From Thermogemmatispora sp042408735 (lineage in GTDB: Bacteria; Chloroflexota; Ktedonobacteria; Ktedonobacterales; Ktedonobacteraceae): 64,000 nucleotides of DNA. Position numbers and translations under genes: made by a program. The stretch is from assembly GCF_042408735.1 (NCBI RefSeq), contig NZ_JBHOQV010000150.1, forward strand, positions 1 to 64,000, given 5' to 3'. How positions within the stretch are numbered: the first letter of the stretch is position 1; every line of letters begins with the position of its first letter. The notes under the pieces were generated by a model. The model had not been told where the DNA came from. It searched no databases and saw only the letters and a program-made list of their open reading frames with translations. This document shows, piece by piece, positions 52,402 through 59,689 of this stretch.

Positions 52402-52478
52402 GCGACCAGGCTGGCGCTGGCGTGGAGAGGAGAGAAGGGCAGCATGGAGAGCGCGACCCTGCGCCCTGCCCGCCCCGG

Positions 52479-53366
52479 CTAGGAGAGCAAGGCCCGCTTG
52501 AGGGAGCGAATGCGGACATCGTTGCGGTCGATGCGACGATAGGCCAGCCATAGCTCGTTGGCGACCGGCTGTGGTGGCTGCCAGAGCACGCGCAAGCGCC
52601 CTGCTGCTAGCCAGTCGCCACAGAGATAGTCGGGCAGGACGCTGATGCCATAACCCTGCTCAACGGCGCTTCTGATGGCGTGGAGGTCGGGCAGGACCAG
52701 CGCTGCCTGAAAGGTGGGGCGGCGCTCGAAACACTGGAGCCAAAAGCGACGAATAATGGGTAGCTCCGGCCCGTAGCTGACCCAGCGCTGGGCGGCCAAC
52801 CAGCTCTCGAGCGGCTCCCGCGCTCCTTCGGCGGCGGCCTCTCTCAGCTCGTCGGGCACCGTCAGAGCGGTCGGTCCAACCAGGATGAAACGTTCGTCGT
52901 CCAGGTGGACAAACTCTAGATCGCGCGAGGCCAGTTGCTGGGTAGCTACCACGGCCTCTAGCCGCCCGTGTTCAAGGTCATTGACCAGGTCAGCGGTCTC
53001 GCCAAACTGCAACCAGAGACGGTACGGGAGCGAGAGCAGACGCCTGAGCAGCTGCTCTTGAAAGTATTCACGCGGCGCCCCGCAGCGCAGGACGGGCGGG
53101 CGCTCCTGACCAGCCCCTAACGTTTGGCTGACCTGCTCCAGGGTCTCGATGGCCTGCACAACCTGGTTGTAGAGTTCTTTGCCACGGGCCGTCGGGATCA
53201 TCCGCCGCGGCGCGCGCAGAAAGAGCGGTTCGCCCACGGCGGCCTCCAGAGCCGCCAGGTGCTGCGTCACCGCGGGCTGCGTCAGCAAGAGGGCCCGCGC
53301 CGCTCCTGAGACGGTGCCGGCCCGATAGATGGCGATAAAGCTGCGATACCACTCCAGGTCAACCAT
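52479..53366 (-). CDS. LysR-family transcriptional regulator
   Basis: A 295-residue regulator. N-terminal helix-turn-helix: YRSFIAIYRAGTVSGAARAL then LTQPAVTQHLAALEAAVG, EPLFLRAPRRMIPT. The ligand-binding domain (about 90-290) includes RCGAPREYF and VEQGYGISVLPDYL. Divergent from the DJ-1/PfpI gene with 247 bases between, it probably controls that gene and itself. Confidence 0.92.
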   Translation of the reverse strand: MVDLEWYRSFIAIYRAGTVSGAARALLLTQPAVTQHLAALEAAVGEPLFLRAPRRMIPTARGKELYNQVVQAIETLEQVSQTLGAGQERPPVLRCGAPREYFQEQLLRRLLSLPYRLWLQFGETADLVNDLEHGRLEAVVATQQLASRDLEFVHLDDERFILVGPTALTVPDELREAAAEGAREPLESWLAAQRWVSYGPELPIIRRFWLQCFERRPTFQAALVLPDLHAIRSAVEQGYGISVLPDYLCGDWLAAGRLRVLWQPPQPVANELWLAYRRIDRNDVRIRSLKRALLS

Positions 53367-53399
53367 AAATTTATTTATACATATCCCCAGAAAGACTAT

Positions 53400-53429
53400 T
53401 TGCTTTATAGCTCAGCCAGGGCATAGAAT
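53400..53429 (+). promoter_or_regulatory. Candidate promoter of the DJ-1/PfpI gene
   Basis: TTGCTT (53400-53405), an 18-base spacer and TAGAAT (53424-53429), in the divergent region shared with the LysR gene. Leader of about 180 bases. Confidence 0.4.
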
Positions 53430-53569
53430 GCCAGCGGAGCGGCGCGACCAGGGACTGCAGAGGACATGCAGCGCTTCCGTCGGGTGCGCGCCGCTCAGTC
53501 CTGGCCGGCGGCCTTTTTCGCCGGGCCGAGCACAGCTTGCCGCCCAGGCTGGCCAGGCCAAGTCAGGTC

Positions 53570-53598
53570 AGGCAAAGCAAGACAAGACAAGACAAGAA
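53570..53598. repeat. Short direct repeats of ACAAG
   Basis: Several tandem copies of a CAAGA/ACAAG unit just before the ribosome-binding site of the DJ-1/PfpI gene. Possibly slippage-prone; no function is evident. Confidence 0.6.
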
Positions 53599-53613
53599 AG
53601 GAGTGATTACTTC

Positions 53614-54282
53614 GTGGCTCAAGCGCGCCACATTTTGATAGTGGTGACCGGTCACGACCGCATCGACGATGAGCACCGGACCGGCATCTGGTTTGAGGAA
53701 TTCGCCGTTCCCTATCAGGCTTTTAAAGAGCAGGGCTGGCAGATCACGGTTGCCAGTCCGCGCGGTGGCAGCGTGCCCGTTGACCCGCGCAGCGAACCCC
53801 AGGGGGAAGAGGCCCAGAAGTATGCGGAGGCGCGAGCCCAGCTTCACAACACCCGTCCTCTGGCCGGCCTGAGGGCCGCCGACTATGACGCCATCTTCCT
53901 GCCAGGCGGGCACGGAGTGATGTTTGATCTGGCTGAGGATACGACACTCCACCACCTGCTCGGCGACTTCGAGCAGCAGGGAAAGGTCATCGCCGCCGTC
54001 TGTCATGGTCCGGCGGGCCTGGTCGGAGCCAAGCGCGCCGACGGCCAGCCGCTGGTGGCGGGCAAAACCATCACGGCCTTCACCGATGAGGAGGAGCGCG
54101 CTACAGGACTGGACAAGTTCATGCCCTTCCTGCTGGAGAGCCGCCTGCGCGAGCTAGGGGCGAACTTCGTGACGCGCCCCAACTGGTCCGACCACGTTGA
54201 GCGCGATGGACGGCTGATCACGGGCCAGAATCCCCAGTCGAGCGCCAGTATTGCAAGGGCCGTGATCGAGGCCCTGAGCTGA
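53614..54282 (+). CDS. DJ-1/PfpI (Hsp31-like) family protein
   Basis: A 222-residue class I glutamine-amidotransferase-like protein. The nucleophile elbow is AVCHGPAGLV with the conserved cysteine; DYDAIFLPGGHG and FEEFAVPYQAFKEQGWQI (with the conserved Glu) match the Hsp31/YhbO-type branch, and NFVTRPNWSDHVERDGRLITGQNP is the usual C-terminal part. Members act as glyoxalase III, protein deglycase or chaperone. The start is GTG, ten bases after AAAGGAG; the longer frame covers the leader. Probably regulated by the divergent LysR. Confidence 0.9.
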   Translation: MAQARHILIVVTGHDRIDDEHRTGIWFEEFAVPYQAFKEQGWQITVASPRGGSVPVDPRSEPQGEEAQKYAEARAQLHNTRPLAGLRAADYDAIFLPGGHGVMFDLAEDTTLHHLLGDFEQQGKVIAAVCHGPAGLVGAKRADGQPLVAGKTITAFTDEEERATGLDKFMPFLLESRLRELGANFVTRPNWSDHVERDGRLITGQNPQSSASIARAVIEALS

Positions 54283-54375
54283 GGCAGGTTGCCAGGCAGA
54301 GGGCGTGCCCAGCTCTCGCCTCTGAGCGAGCAGGCGCGCCCTTCCTCTTTTTTTGTTTTGTCTGCCTGCTCCGCC

Positions 54376-54876
54376 TCAGACTTTGCCGGCCCGCCGACGG
54401 CGCTGCTCGGCCATCTTGCGCCGATGCTCCAGGCGTCGGCGGCGACGCTCGCGGCGGCGGGCCGCCTCTTGCGCTGGATCGATTTCCTTTGTTGTCCCGA
54501 TCTGGCCATTCTCCGGGCCCTGGTCGCCGCTGGCAGCCACGCCTCCCGTGCCTGCGCTCTGGGAGGAAGCGGCCCGCCCTCGGGTGGCCATGCGCACCAC
54601 CATTACCGCCAGCACCAGGGAGATGATCAACAAGGCAAAAGAGGCGCCGAACAGGTAGGGAGCCATCCAGGAGGGCAGGAGCGTCGTTCTGGCCACGGCG
54701 CTAATAAAGAAGACTAGCGCCAGCAGCAGGTACTCACTGCCCGTGAGAATGTTGACCTGCCTGAGCGGGCGCACTCCTGGCTGAGCGCGCAACCGACGGC
54801 GCCCGACAACCAGATTATACCCTCCCAGGGCGACAAAGAAGAGGCCAAAGATCACAAGAATACGTGGATCATTCAT
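54376..54876 (-). CDS. Small membrane protein with strongly basic C-terminal tail
   Basis: A 166-residue protein of unknown family. Three hydrophobic segments (about residues 5-24, 45-63 and 72-95) are followed by a polar linker and a tail with a dense run of arginine and lysine (AARRRERRRRRLEHRRKM). It follows the acidic membrane protein at 54919-56475 by 42 bases in the same direction, so the two are probably co-transcribed. The tail could bind nucleic acid, lipid head groups or the acidic partner. Confidence 0.75.
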   Translation of the reverse strand: MNDPRILVIFGLFFVALGGYNLVVGRRRLRAQPGVRPLRQVNILTGSEYLLLALVFFISAVARTTLLPSWMAPYLFGASFALLIISLVLAVMVVRMATRGRAASSQSAGTGGVAASGDQGPENGQIGTTKEIDPAQEAARRRERRRRRLEHRRKMAEQRRRRAGKV

Positions 54877-54918
54877 AAGTACACGTACCCAATCCGCAGA
54901 TTAATCTTTCTTTCGTAC

Positions 54919-56475
54919 CTATGCCTTGGGACTTGCGGCGCGATGAGCCTCGGCGACAGGAGCAACCCGCAACGCCCGCGCGCGCTCATATTGCCAGCGC
55001 AGAGCCAGCGCTAGCAGCAGGGAGAGCAACGGCCCGGTAGCAAGATTCAGGCTGAAGGTCAGTGGATCGAGGATGCGCAACGTACGGAGCGGCAGAGCGA
55101 TATCGGCATGGGGAATCTGCAGCAGGCCAGCCAGTCCCTGAAAGACCCAGAGATCGGGAGCCAGGACCAGGGCCAGGCCCAGCCAGGCCATCAGCAAGAG
55201 ATAGCGTGGCCAGTCTGGCAGCGGCCTCTCTTCGGCGGGGCTGTCCGCGGTCGCCGGCGTCTCGCGACCATAGGTGCTCAGGAGGAGCAAAGCCAGGGCC
55301 GCCCCATTGAGGATCAACGGCTCCAGGGCCAGGACATCGAACATGCTTCCATTGCCGAGGAAGAGAGGAATGCGCCACAGAAGCGAGAAAATGATCAGAG
55401 CGGCGTCGGGGCGGCTCAGATCAATATGAATAGGTACCTGCCAGGGCAAGAGCGCCGACAAGAGGCGCAGCGTTGGAAAAGGTCCGGGGGCAAACTGATA
55501 GAGCACGAACATGGCATCATAGGCCGCCGCGAAGAGGTAGCCCACCACCGTCGGCAGCAGCGCCAGGAGCAAAATCGCGATGGCATAGCTCACCAGGGAT
55601 CGGCGGACCGGCTTCGCAGCGGCCACCTGTCCCACAGCTTCCGCCGGCTCCTCGTCTGATCCCTGCTCTGCTCCCTCTGCCTGGTCTTCCTCGCTCTCCT
55701 CAGGCCCTTCGTCGACAACTGGCCTCACCGCCTCGTTCGAGCCGGCAGAGGCCTTCACCTCTCCCCGCCTCTCCCCCTCTGGCCCACCTTCTCCGGCCTC
55801 AAGCGCAAGCACCTGGGACGCCTCGTCAACCTCGGCTGCCTCTTCCGCCTGCAGCGCTTCCGCCCCGGCTTCTCCGGCGGACCCAGACCGATCTCCGCCC
55901 TCATCGGACGAGGAGTTGGCCGCGCGGGCCGGCAGTGGGCGCAGGGGAGCAAAGGCTAAATGACCAAGCACAGCCCCCACCACGCTCAGCAGCAAAGCGA
56001 AGAGGGTGACCAGACCCCAGGTGCTCAAAAAGGCCAGGCGCAGCTCAGCCTGAGTCAAGAGGGTTGACAGCACCGCCGGGTAGGTCAAAGCGGCCCCCAG
56101 GTGGCAGAGCGCCAGAATGGTCCCCGCCAGCGCCGCTTCCAGCAGACCGGGACGCTGCAGGGTGCGCAGCTTGCGAATGGCCGTCACCAGCAGCCCGCAG
56201 CCCGGCGCCGCCAGCACCGCGATGGGCACCAGAGCAGTCGAGGGCTGGACACTCAGGCGCGCAATGATGGCGAAGAGCACTCCAGCCACCGCCAGCACCT
56301 CCACCGCCAGCCAATCGGGGCCGGCTTTTTCCCGCCTCCGCTCCTCTCTCTGGGCCGCGGAGGCCGCCGGTGGTGCATCAGCCACCGTTTCCTTAACCTT
56401 CAGCTCCTCCTCGAGAGCAGCCGCCGGCTCCTGAGGGACCGTGGCAGGCTGCTCAGAACGTTCGGATTCTTGCAT
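54919..56475 (-). CDS. Polytopic membrane protein with long acidic cytoplasmic region
   Basis: A 518-residue protein of unknown family. Hydrophobic helices occupy about residues 55-180 and 290-510. Between them is a highly acidic low-complexity stretch of about 110 residues (ALQAEEAAEVDEASQVLALE, DEGPEESEEDQAEGAEQGSD). The start at 56475 (MQESERSEQ) is preferred; the longer frame reads back through an Arg/Ser-rich leader. It is upstream of the basic-tailed membrane protein in an apparent two-gene unit. Confidence 0.75.
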   Translation of the reverse strand: MQESERSEQPATVPQEPAAALEEELKVKETVADAPPAASAAQREERRREKAGPDWLAVEVLAVAGVLFAIIARLSVQPSTALVPIAVLAAPGCGLLVTAIRKLRTLQRPGLLEAALAGTILALCHLGAALTYPAVLSTLLTQAELRLAFLSTWGLVTLFALLLSVVGAVLGHLAFAPLRPLPARAANSSSDEGGDRSGSAGEAGAEALQAEEAAEVDEASQVLALEAGEGGPEGERRGEVKASAGSNEAVRPVVDEGPEESEEDQAEGAEQGSDEEPAEAVGQVAAAKPVRRSLVSYAIAILLLALLPTVVGYLFAAAYDAMFVLYQFAPGPFPTLRLLSALLPWQVPIHIDLSRPDAALIIFSLLWRIPLFLGNGSMFDVLALEPLILNGAALALLLLSTYGRETPATADSPAEERPLPDWPRYLLLMAWLGLALVLAPDLWVFQGLAGLLQIPHADIALPLRTLRILDPLTFSLNLATGPLLSLLLALALRWQYERARALRVAPVAEAHRAASPKA

Positions 56476-56603
56476 GCAGACGCTCAGCTCCTCATGGACA
56501 ATCTGCCAGGATAGTAGCACATCGGGGGCAGAGCGACAAGGGGCAGACTCCAGCGCAGATGAGAAGGCAAGCGAGCAAGCAGACAACAAGCGGAGAGCCG
56601 TAG

Positions 56604-57071
56604 CTACCCGCCCAGCTACGAAGACGGCAGAACTTTTTGCACAAGGTGACGACGGTGCTCGCAAGCACCAGGCGAGCGACCGTCATGGAAGACCTGCGAG
56701 TGCGAGGCATGGCGCAGAAACGCGCGTTGGCGCGAGCCATTTCGGACATGGGGTTTGGCGAGTTTGGGCCAGGGCCGACGGACAAGTACGCGTGGTATGG
56801 TTCGCAGCTCATCGGAGCGCCGCGGCTTTATGCGAGCGGCAAGACGTGTCCGGCGTGTGGGGACGTGCTAAGCGAGTTGCCATTGTCGGTGCGGGCGCGA
56901 ACGTGCCCGGCGTGCGGCACGCGGCAGGACCGCGACATCAAGGCAGCGAACAATCGTTTGAGAATCGGTACCGCGAGTTCCGCGGGAAGTCACGCCTGTG
57001 GAGATCCCGGTGGCGGGGCGGCCTTGGGCTGCTCGTCATGGGTCGCGGAAGCAGGAGGCGAGAAGTGGTGA
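56604..57071 (+). pseudogene. tnpB: tnpB relic, C-terminal half
   Basis: After a stop at 56601 the frame encodes FLHKVTTVLA, TVMEDLRVRGM (the RuvC-II region with its Glu), then AWYGSQLIGAPRLYASGKTCPACG and ARTCPACGTRQDRDIKAANN (the zinc finger with two CPACG pairs and the RuvC-III Asp). The N-terminal half with RuvC-I is absent, so it cannot be active. The C-terminal tail is atypical. It differs from the relic at 40541-40756, so two insertion events are implied. Confidence 0.8.
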
Positions 57072-57107
57072 TCATTTGTCGATGAATTGCAGAACGGTCA
57101 CGAGAGT

Positions 57108-57135
57108 CTGGCCAGACCTGGTCAGGTCTGGCCAG
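57108..57135. terminator. Perfect 11-bp hairpin
   Basis: CTGGCCAGACC (57108-57118) and GGTCTGGCCAG (57125-57135) around TGGTCA. It lies 18 bases after the methyltransferase stop (leftward) and about 40 bases after the tnpB relic. It may be a terminator or an insertion-sequence end hairpin. No T-run. Confidence 0.45.
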
Positions 57136-57152
57136 GGGAAGGCAGCCTTTGC

Positions 57153-57992
57153 TCAGCCCTGGCCCGTTCCTGGGAACGAGATAATAGCGCTCACCACCTC
57201 CGTACCTGGTACCGCCAGCCCCCCTTGATCCTCCACCAGCCAGTCCTTGAGAAAGGCGCGCAGTTCGCGGCGCGTCGCCTCGTCGTCGGGCAGGAGCTGC
57301 TGCTCTAGCATCTCCTCGACAGCATCGTCGAGCGAGGGATAGCGCAGCGAAAGCGGCGTCCTGACAATCTCTACGTTCGCATAAATCCCCATCTCAAAGA
57401 GGACATCCAGCAGGTGGATGTAGGACGGCGAGCTGGCCCGCTCCGTGCCATGAAAATGGCGCCAGACAGGGGCCGTGAACTCATCGAGGTGCTGGGCGCG
57501 CATATAGATATAGCAGGTTCGGCGGGCCGCGGAGCGCAGCTTCTCGACAAAAGGCACCACCTCGCGAATCGGGTAGAGCACGTGGCTGCAGAGCACCAGA
57601 TCGGCGCGCAGATCGCTGGGGGCTGCTTCCCAGGTCGATTGAATCGCCACAATGTTGTGCACGCCGCCCTCCTGGGCTTCCTGGCGCAGGTAGCCCAGCA
57701 TGGTGGCATTTGGCTCGACGGCGTAGACCACCCGCACCAGCGGCGCCACAGCCAGAGCGAAGCGCCCTGTTCCGGCTCCGACGTCCAGAACGCTCAGCGT
57801 TGGCTCAAGCTCCTGGCGCAGGCGCAGAAACAAGGGATCGCTGCTTCCCCTCTCGCGCGTACTGCGGTGGAAAAAGCGCGCGCGCCGGTCCCAGTAATCG
57901 GCGCTGGAGCGTCCCAGGCGGGCATAGATAGCCTCCATCTGCCGCGCGCGCGCATCATGAATGGCGTACCAGCGTTCGATAGCACTCTCCAT
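57153..57992 (-). CDS. Class I SAM-dependent methyltransferase
   Basis: A 279-residue methyltransferase. SAM motif LSVLDVGAGTGRFALAVAPL, then VVYAVEPNATMLGYLRQEA (acidic end of strand 2) and LVLCSHVLYPIREVVPFVEKL. The N-terminal 60 residues are helical and charged (IERWYAIHDARARQMEAIYA). It is not close to the paralogue pair at 1 and 16890. Downstream of the cox operon in the same direction; no functional link is evident. Confidence 0.88.
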   Translation of the reverse strand: MESAIERWYAIHDARARQMEAIYARLGRSSADYWDRRARFFHRSTRERGSSDPLFLRLRQELEPTLSVLDVGAGTGRFALAVAPLVRVVYAVEPNATMLGYLRQEAQEGGVHNIVAIQSTWEAAPSDLRADLVLCSHVLYPIREVVPFVEKLRSAARRTCYIYMRAQHLDEFTAPVWRHFHGTERASSPSYIHLLDVLFEMGIYANVEIVRTPLSLRYPSLDDAVEEMLEQQLLPDDEATRRELRAFLKDWLVEDQGGLAVPGTEVVSAIISFPGTGQG

Positions 57993-58076
57993 TGCTTCCT
58001 TTCCTTGCCGCTTGCTCGCTATCCACCCCAGCGCCAGACCTGGGTCTGAACAAGTGGAGGCTGGCTGGTCCTGGCA

Positions 58077-58535
58077 CTAGGAGGTGGCACTGGCACCAGG
58101 CTCCAGTTTGGTCTTGAGGCACGAGAAGAACTGACCAGTCAGCTTCTCGGCGGTCCCCTGCAAGAGGCGCGCTCCCACGCTGGCGATCGTGCCGCTCACA
58201 AGCACCTTGGCCTCCCAGTCCATGCGCGTCTGGTTGCTATCGACGGCGGTCAGGCGCATATCGCCGGCCAGCTCGACGGCGCTGCCCGGCGCCTTACCAC
58301 GCGCCTTGACTACCATATGGTCAGGCTCGTGCATTTCGGGCCGCGTGACGTCCAGGGTGAATCTGGCCTTGACGGCCCCGATGCCGACGCTGACTACGGC
58401 TTTCCAGTGCTCCTCTCCGAGCACTTCAAGGCTCTGGAAGCCGGGGGCGCATTCGGCGACCTTGTTAACATCGAGGAGGAAGGCCCAGACCTTGTCGATC
58501 GGGGCGGCGATGGTCTGCGAACCAGAGAAATCCAT
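58077..58535 (-). CDS. coxG: CO dehydrogenase maturation protein CoxG (SRPBCC fold)
   Basis: A 152-residue protein of the CoxG/SRPBCC family: MDFSGSQTIAAPIDKVWAFL at the N-terminus, VAECAPGFQSLE, and a C-terminal helix GARLLQGTAEKLTGQFFSCL. In carboxydotrophs CoxG is thought to help anchor or mature CO dehydrogenase at the membrane. It follows the XdhC-YHS gene by nine bases, the last gene of the cox run in this window. Confidence 0.92.
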   Translation of the reverse strand: MDFSGSQTIAAPIDKVWAFLLDVNKVAECAPGFQSLEVLGEEHWKAVVSVGIGAVKARFTLDVTRPEMHEPDHMVVKARGKAPGSAVELAGDMRLTAVDSNQTRMDWEAKVLVSGTIASVGARLLQGTAEKLTGQFFSCLKTKLEPGASATS

Positions 58536-58544
58536 AGCGACCTG

Positions 58545-59528
58545 TCACCTTTCGTGTGTTGCGTGTGCCTCCGACGCGAGATAGCCCTGCGGGTCGCGTT
58601 CGAAGAGCCGCTTGCAGGCGGGACAGCAGAAATAGAACACCTGTCCCTGATAGATGCTCCGTTGCCTGGCGGCGGCTACCTCTACTATCATACCACAGAC
58701 GGGATCAACAGCGGTCGCCGGCGCCGCCTCTGAGGCCGAGGGCGACGATCCTGCCGCTGCTGGCCCAGGCTCCTGTTCTTGCCCTCGCCCTGGTTGGCGT
58801 CGGCGCACCTGGATCAGTTCGGCCAGAATGCTGGCGGCGATCTCCTCGGGGGTGACTGCCCCCAGATCAAGACCGGCCGGGGCATGCAGGCGCGCCAGAG
58901 CGCGCTCCTCCAGGCCGGCTTCCCGCAGGTATTGGCGACAGGCCTCGGCCCTGCGACGGCTGCCGACCATGCCGATGTACCAGGCGGGACTGCGCAAGGC
59001 CCGGACCAGAGCCTCCTCATCATACTCGCCATGTGTGGCCACCAGGACGGCGCTGCGCTCGTCGGGCTGCATACTGAGGAGGCCGCTTTCATCGAGGCGC
59101 ACGACACTAAAGTTCAACACGGGAGCCAGGCGCGCCAGGGCGACCACCACCGGCGAGGCTCCGACCAGAAAGAGGCGTGGCGGCGGTAAATGTGGTTCCA
59201 TGTAGATGTCTAGAATCCCTCCGCTGCTACAGGTCATTGGGAAGACACGCAGGCCGGGACCGGAGCGCGCGAGGCCGGCCTCCGGCCCACCCAGGCGCAA
59301 AAGATAGGGATCGCCCCCCTCGTGGAGCAGCCGCAGGGCTTCGCGCACGACTACCGGCTGGGCGCAGCTACCACCGATCCAGCCGGTGAGGCTGCCATCA
59401 GCCTGGATCAAGGCCCGGGCCCCGGGCTTAGCCGAGGTCGGTCGCTCACACCAGACGACGGTTGCCAATACAAAAGGTTTGCCCGCTTGCTCCAGACGCT
59501 GAGCTAACTTGAGCACATTCTCAGGCAT
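58545..59528 (-). CDS. XdhC/CoxI-family cofactor-insertion protein fused to a YHS metal-binding domain
   Basis: A 327-residue fusion. Residues 1-225 form the XdhC/CoxI domain: VWCERPTSAKPGARALIQADG, GWIGGSCAQPVVVREA, FLVGASPVVVALARLAPVL (Rossmann part) and WYIGMVGSRRRAEACRQYL. A Pro/Glu/Gly/Ala-rich linker (about 240-272) leads to a YHS domain (about 274-318) with DPVCGMIVEVAA, YFCCPACKRLFERDP and three or four cysteines. XdhC proteins insert sulfurated molybdenum cofactor. GGAGGG lies eight bases before the ATG. It sits between coxL and coxG. Confidence 0.9.
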   Translation of the reverse strand: MPENVLKLAQRLEQAGKPFVLATVVWCERPTSAKPGARALIQADGSLTGWIGGSCAQPVVVREALRLLHEGGDPYLLRLGGPEAGLARSGPGLRVFPMTCSSGGILDIYMEPHLPPPRLFLVGASPVVVALARLAPVLNFSVVRLDESGLLSMQPDERSAVLVATHGEYDEEALVRALRSPAWYIGMVGSRRRAEACRQYLREAGLEERALARLHAPAGLDLGAVTPEEIAASILAELIQVRRRQPGRGQEQEPGPAAAGSSPSASEAAPATAVDPVCGMIVEVAAARQRSIYQGQVFYFCCPACKRLFERDPQGYLASEAHATHER

Positions 59529-59689
59529 ACCGTTTCCCTCCGGGCAGCCAGCCGGTCCCGGCGACCGGCGTGGGGCGGGAACAGGGCGGATCGCACGATC
59601 CGCGCTGCCCGTCCCTGGCTGACCCCGATCGCCGGTCCGACGGCTGGGCTGCCTTCAGCCACCTACCTGGTGAGCCTGCCCAGGCCAGC

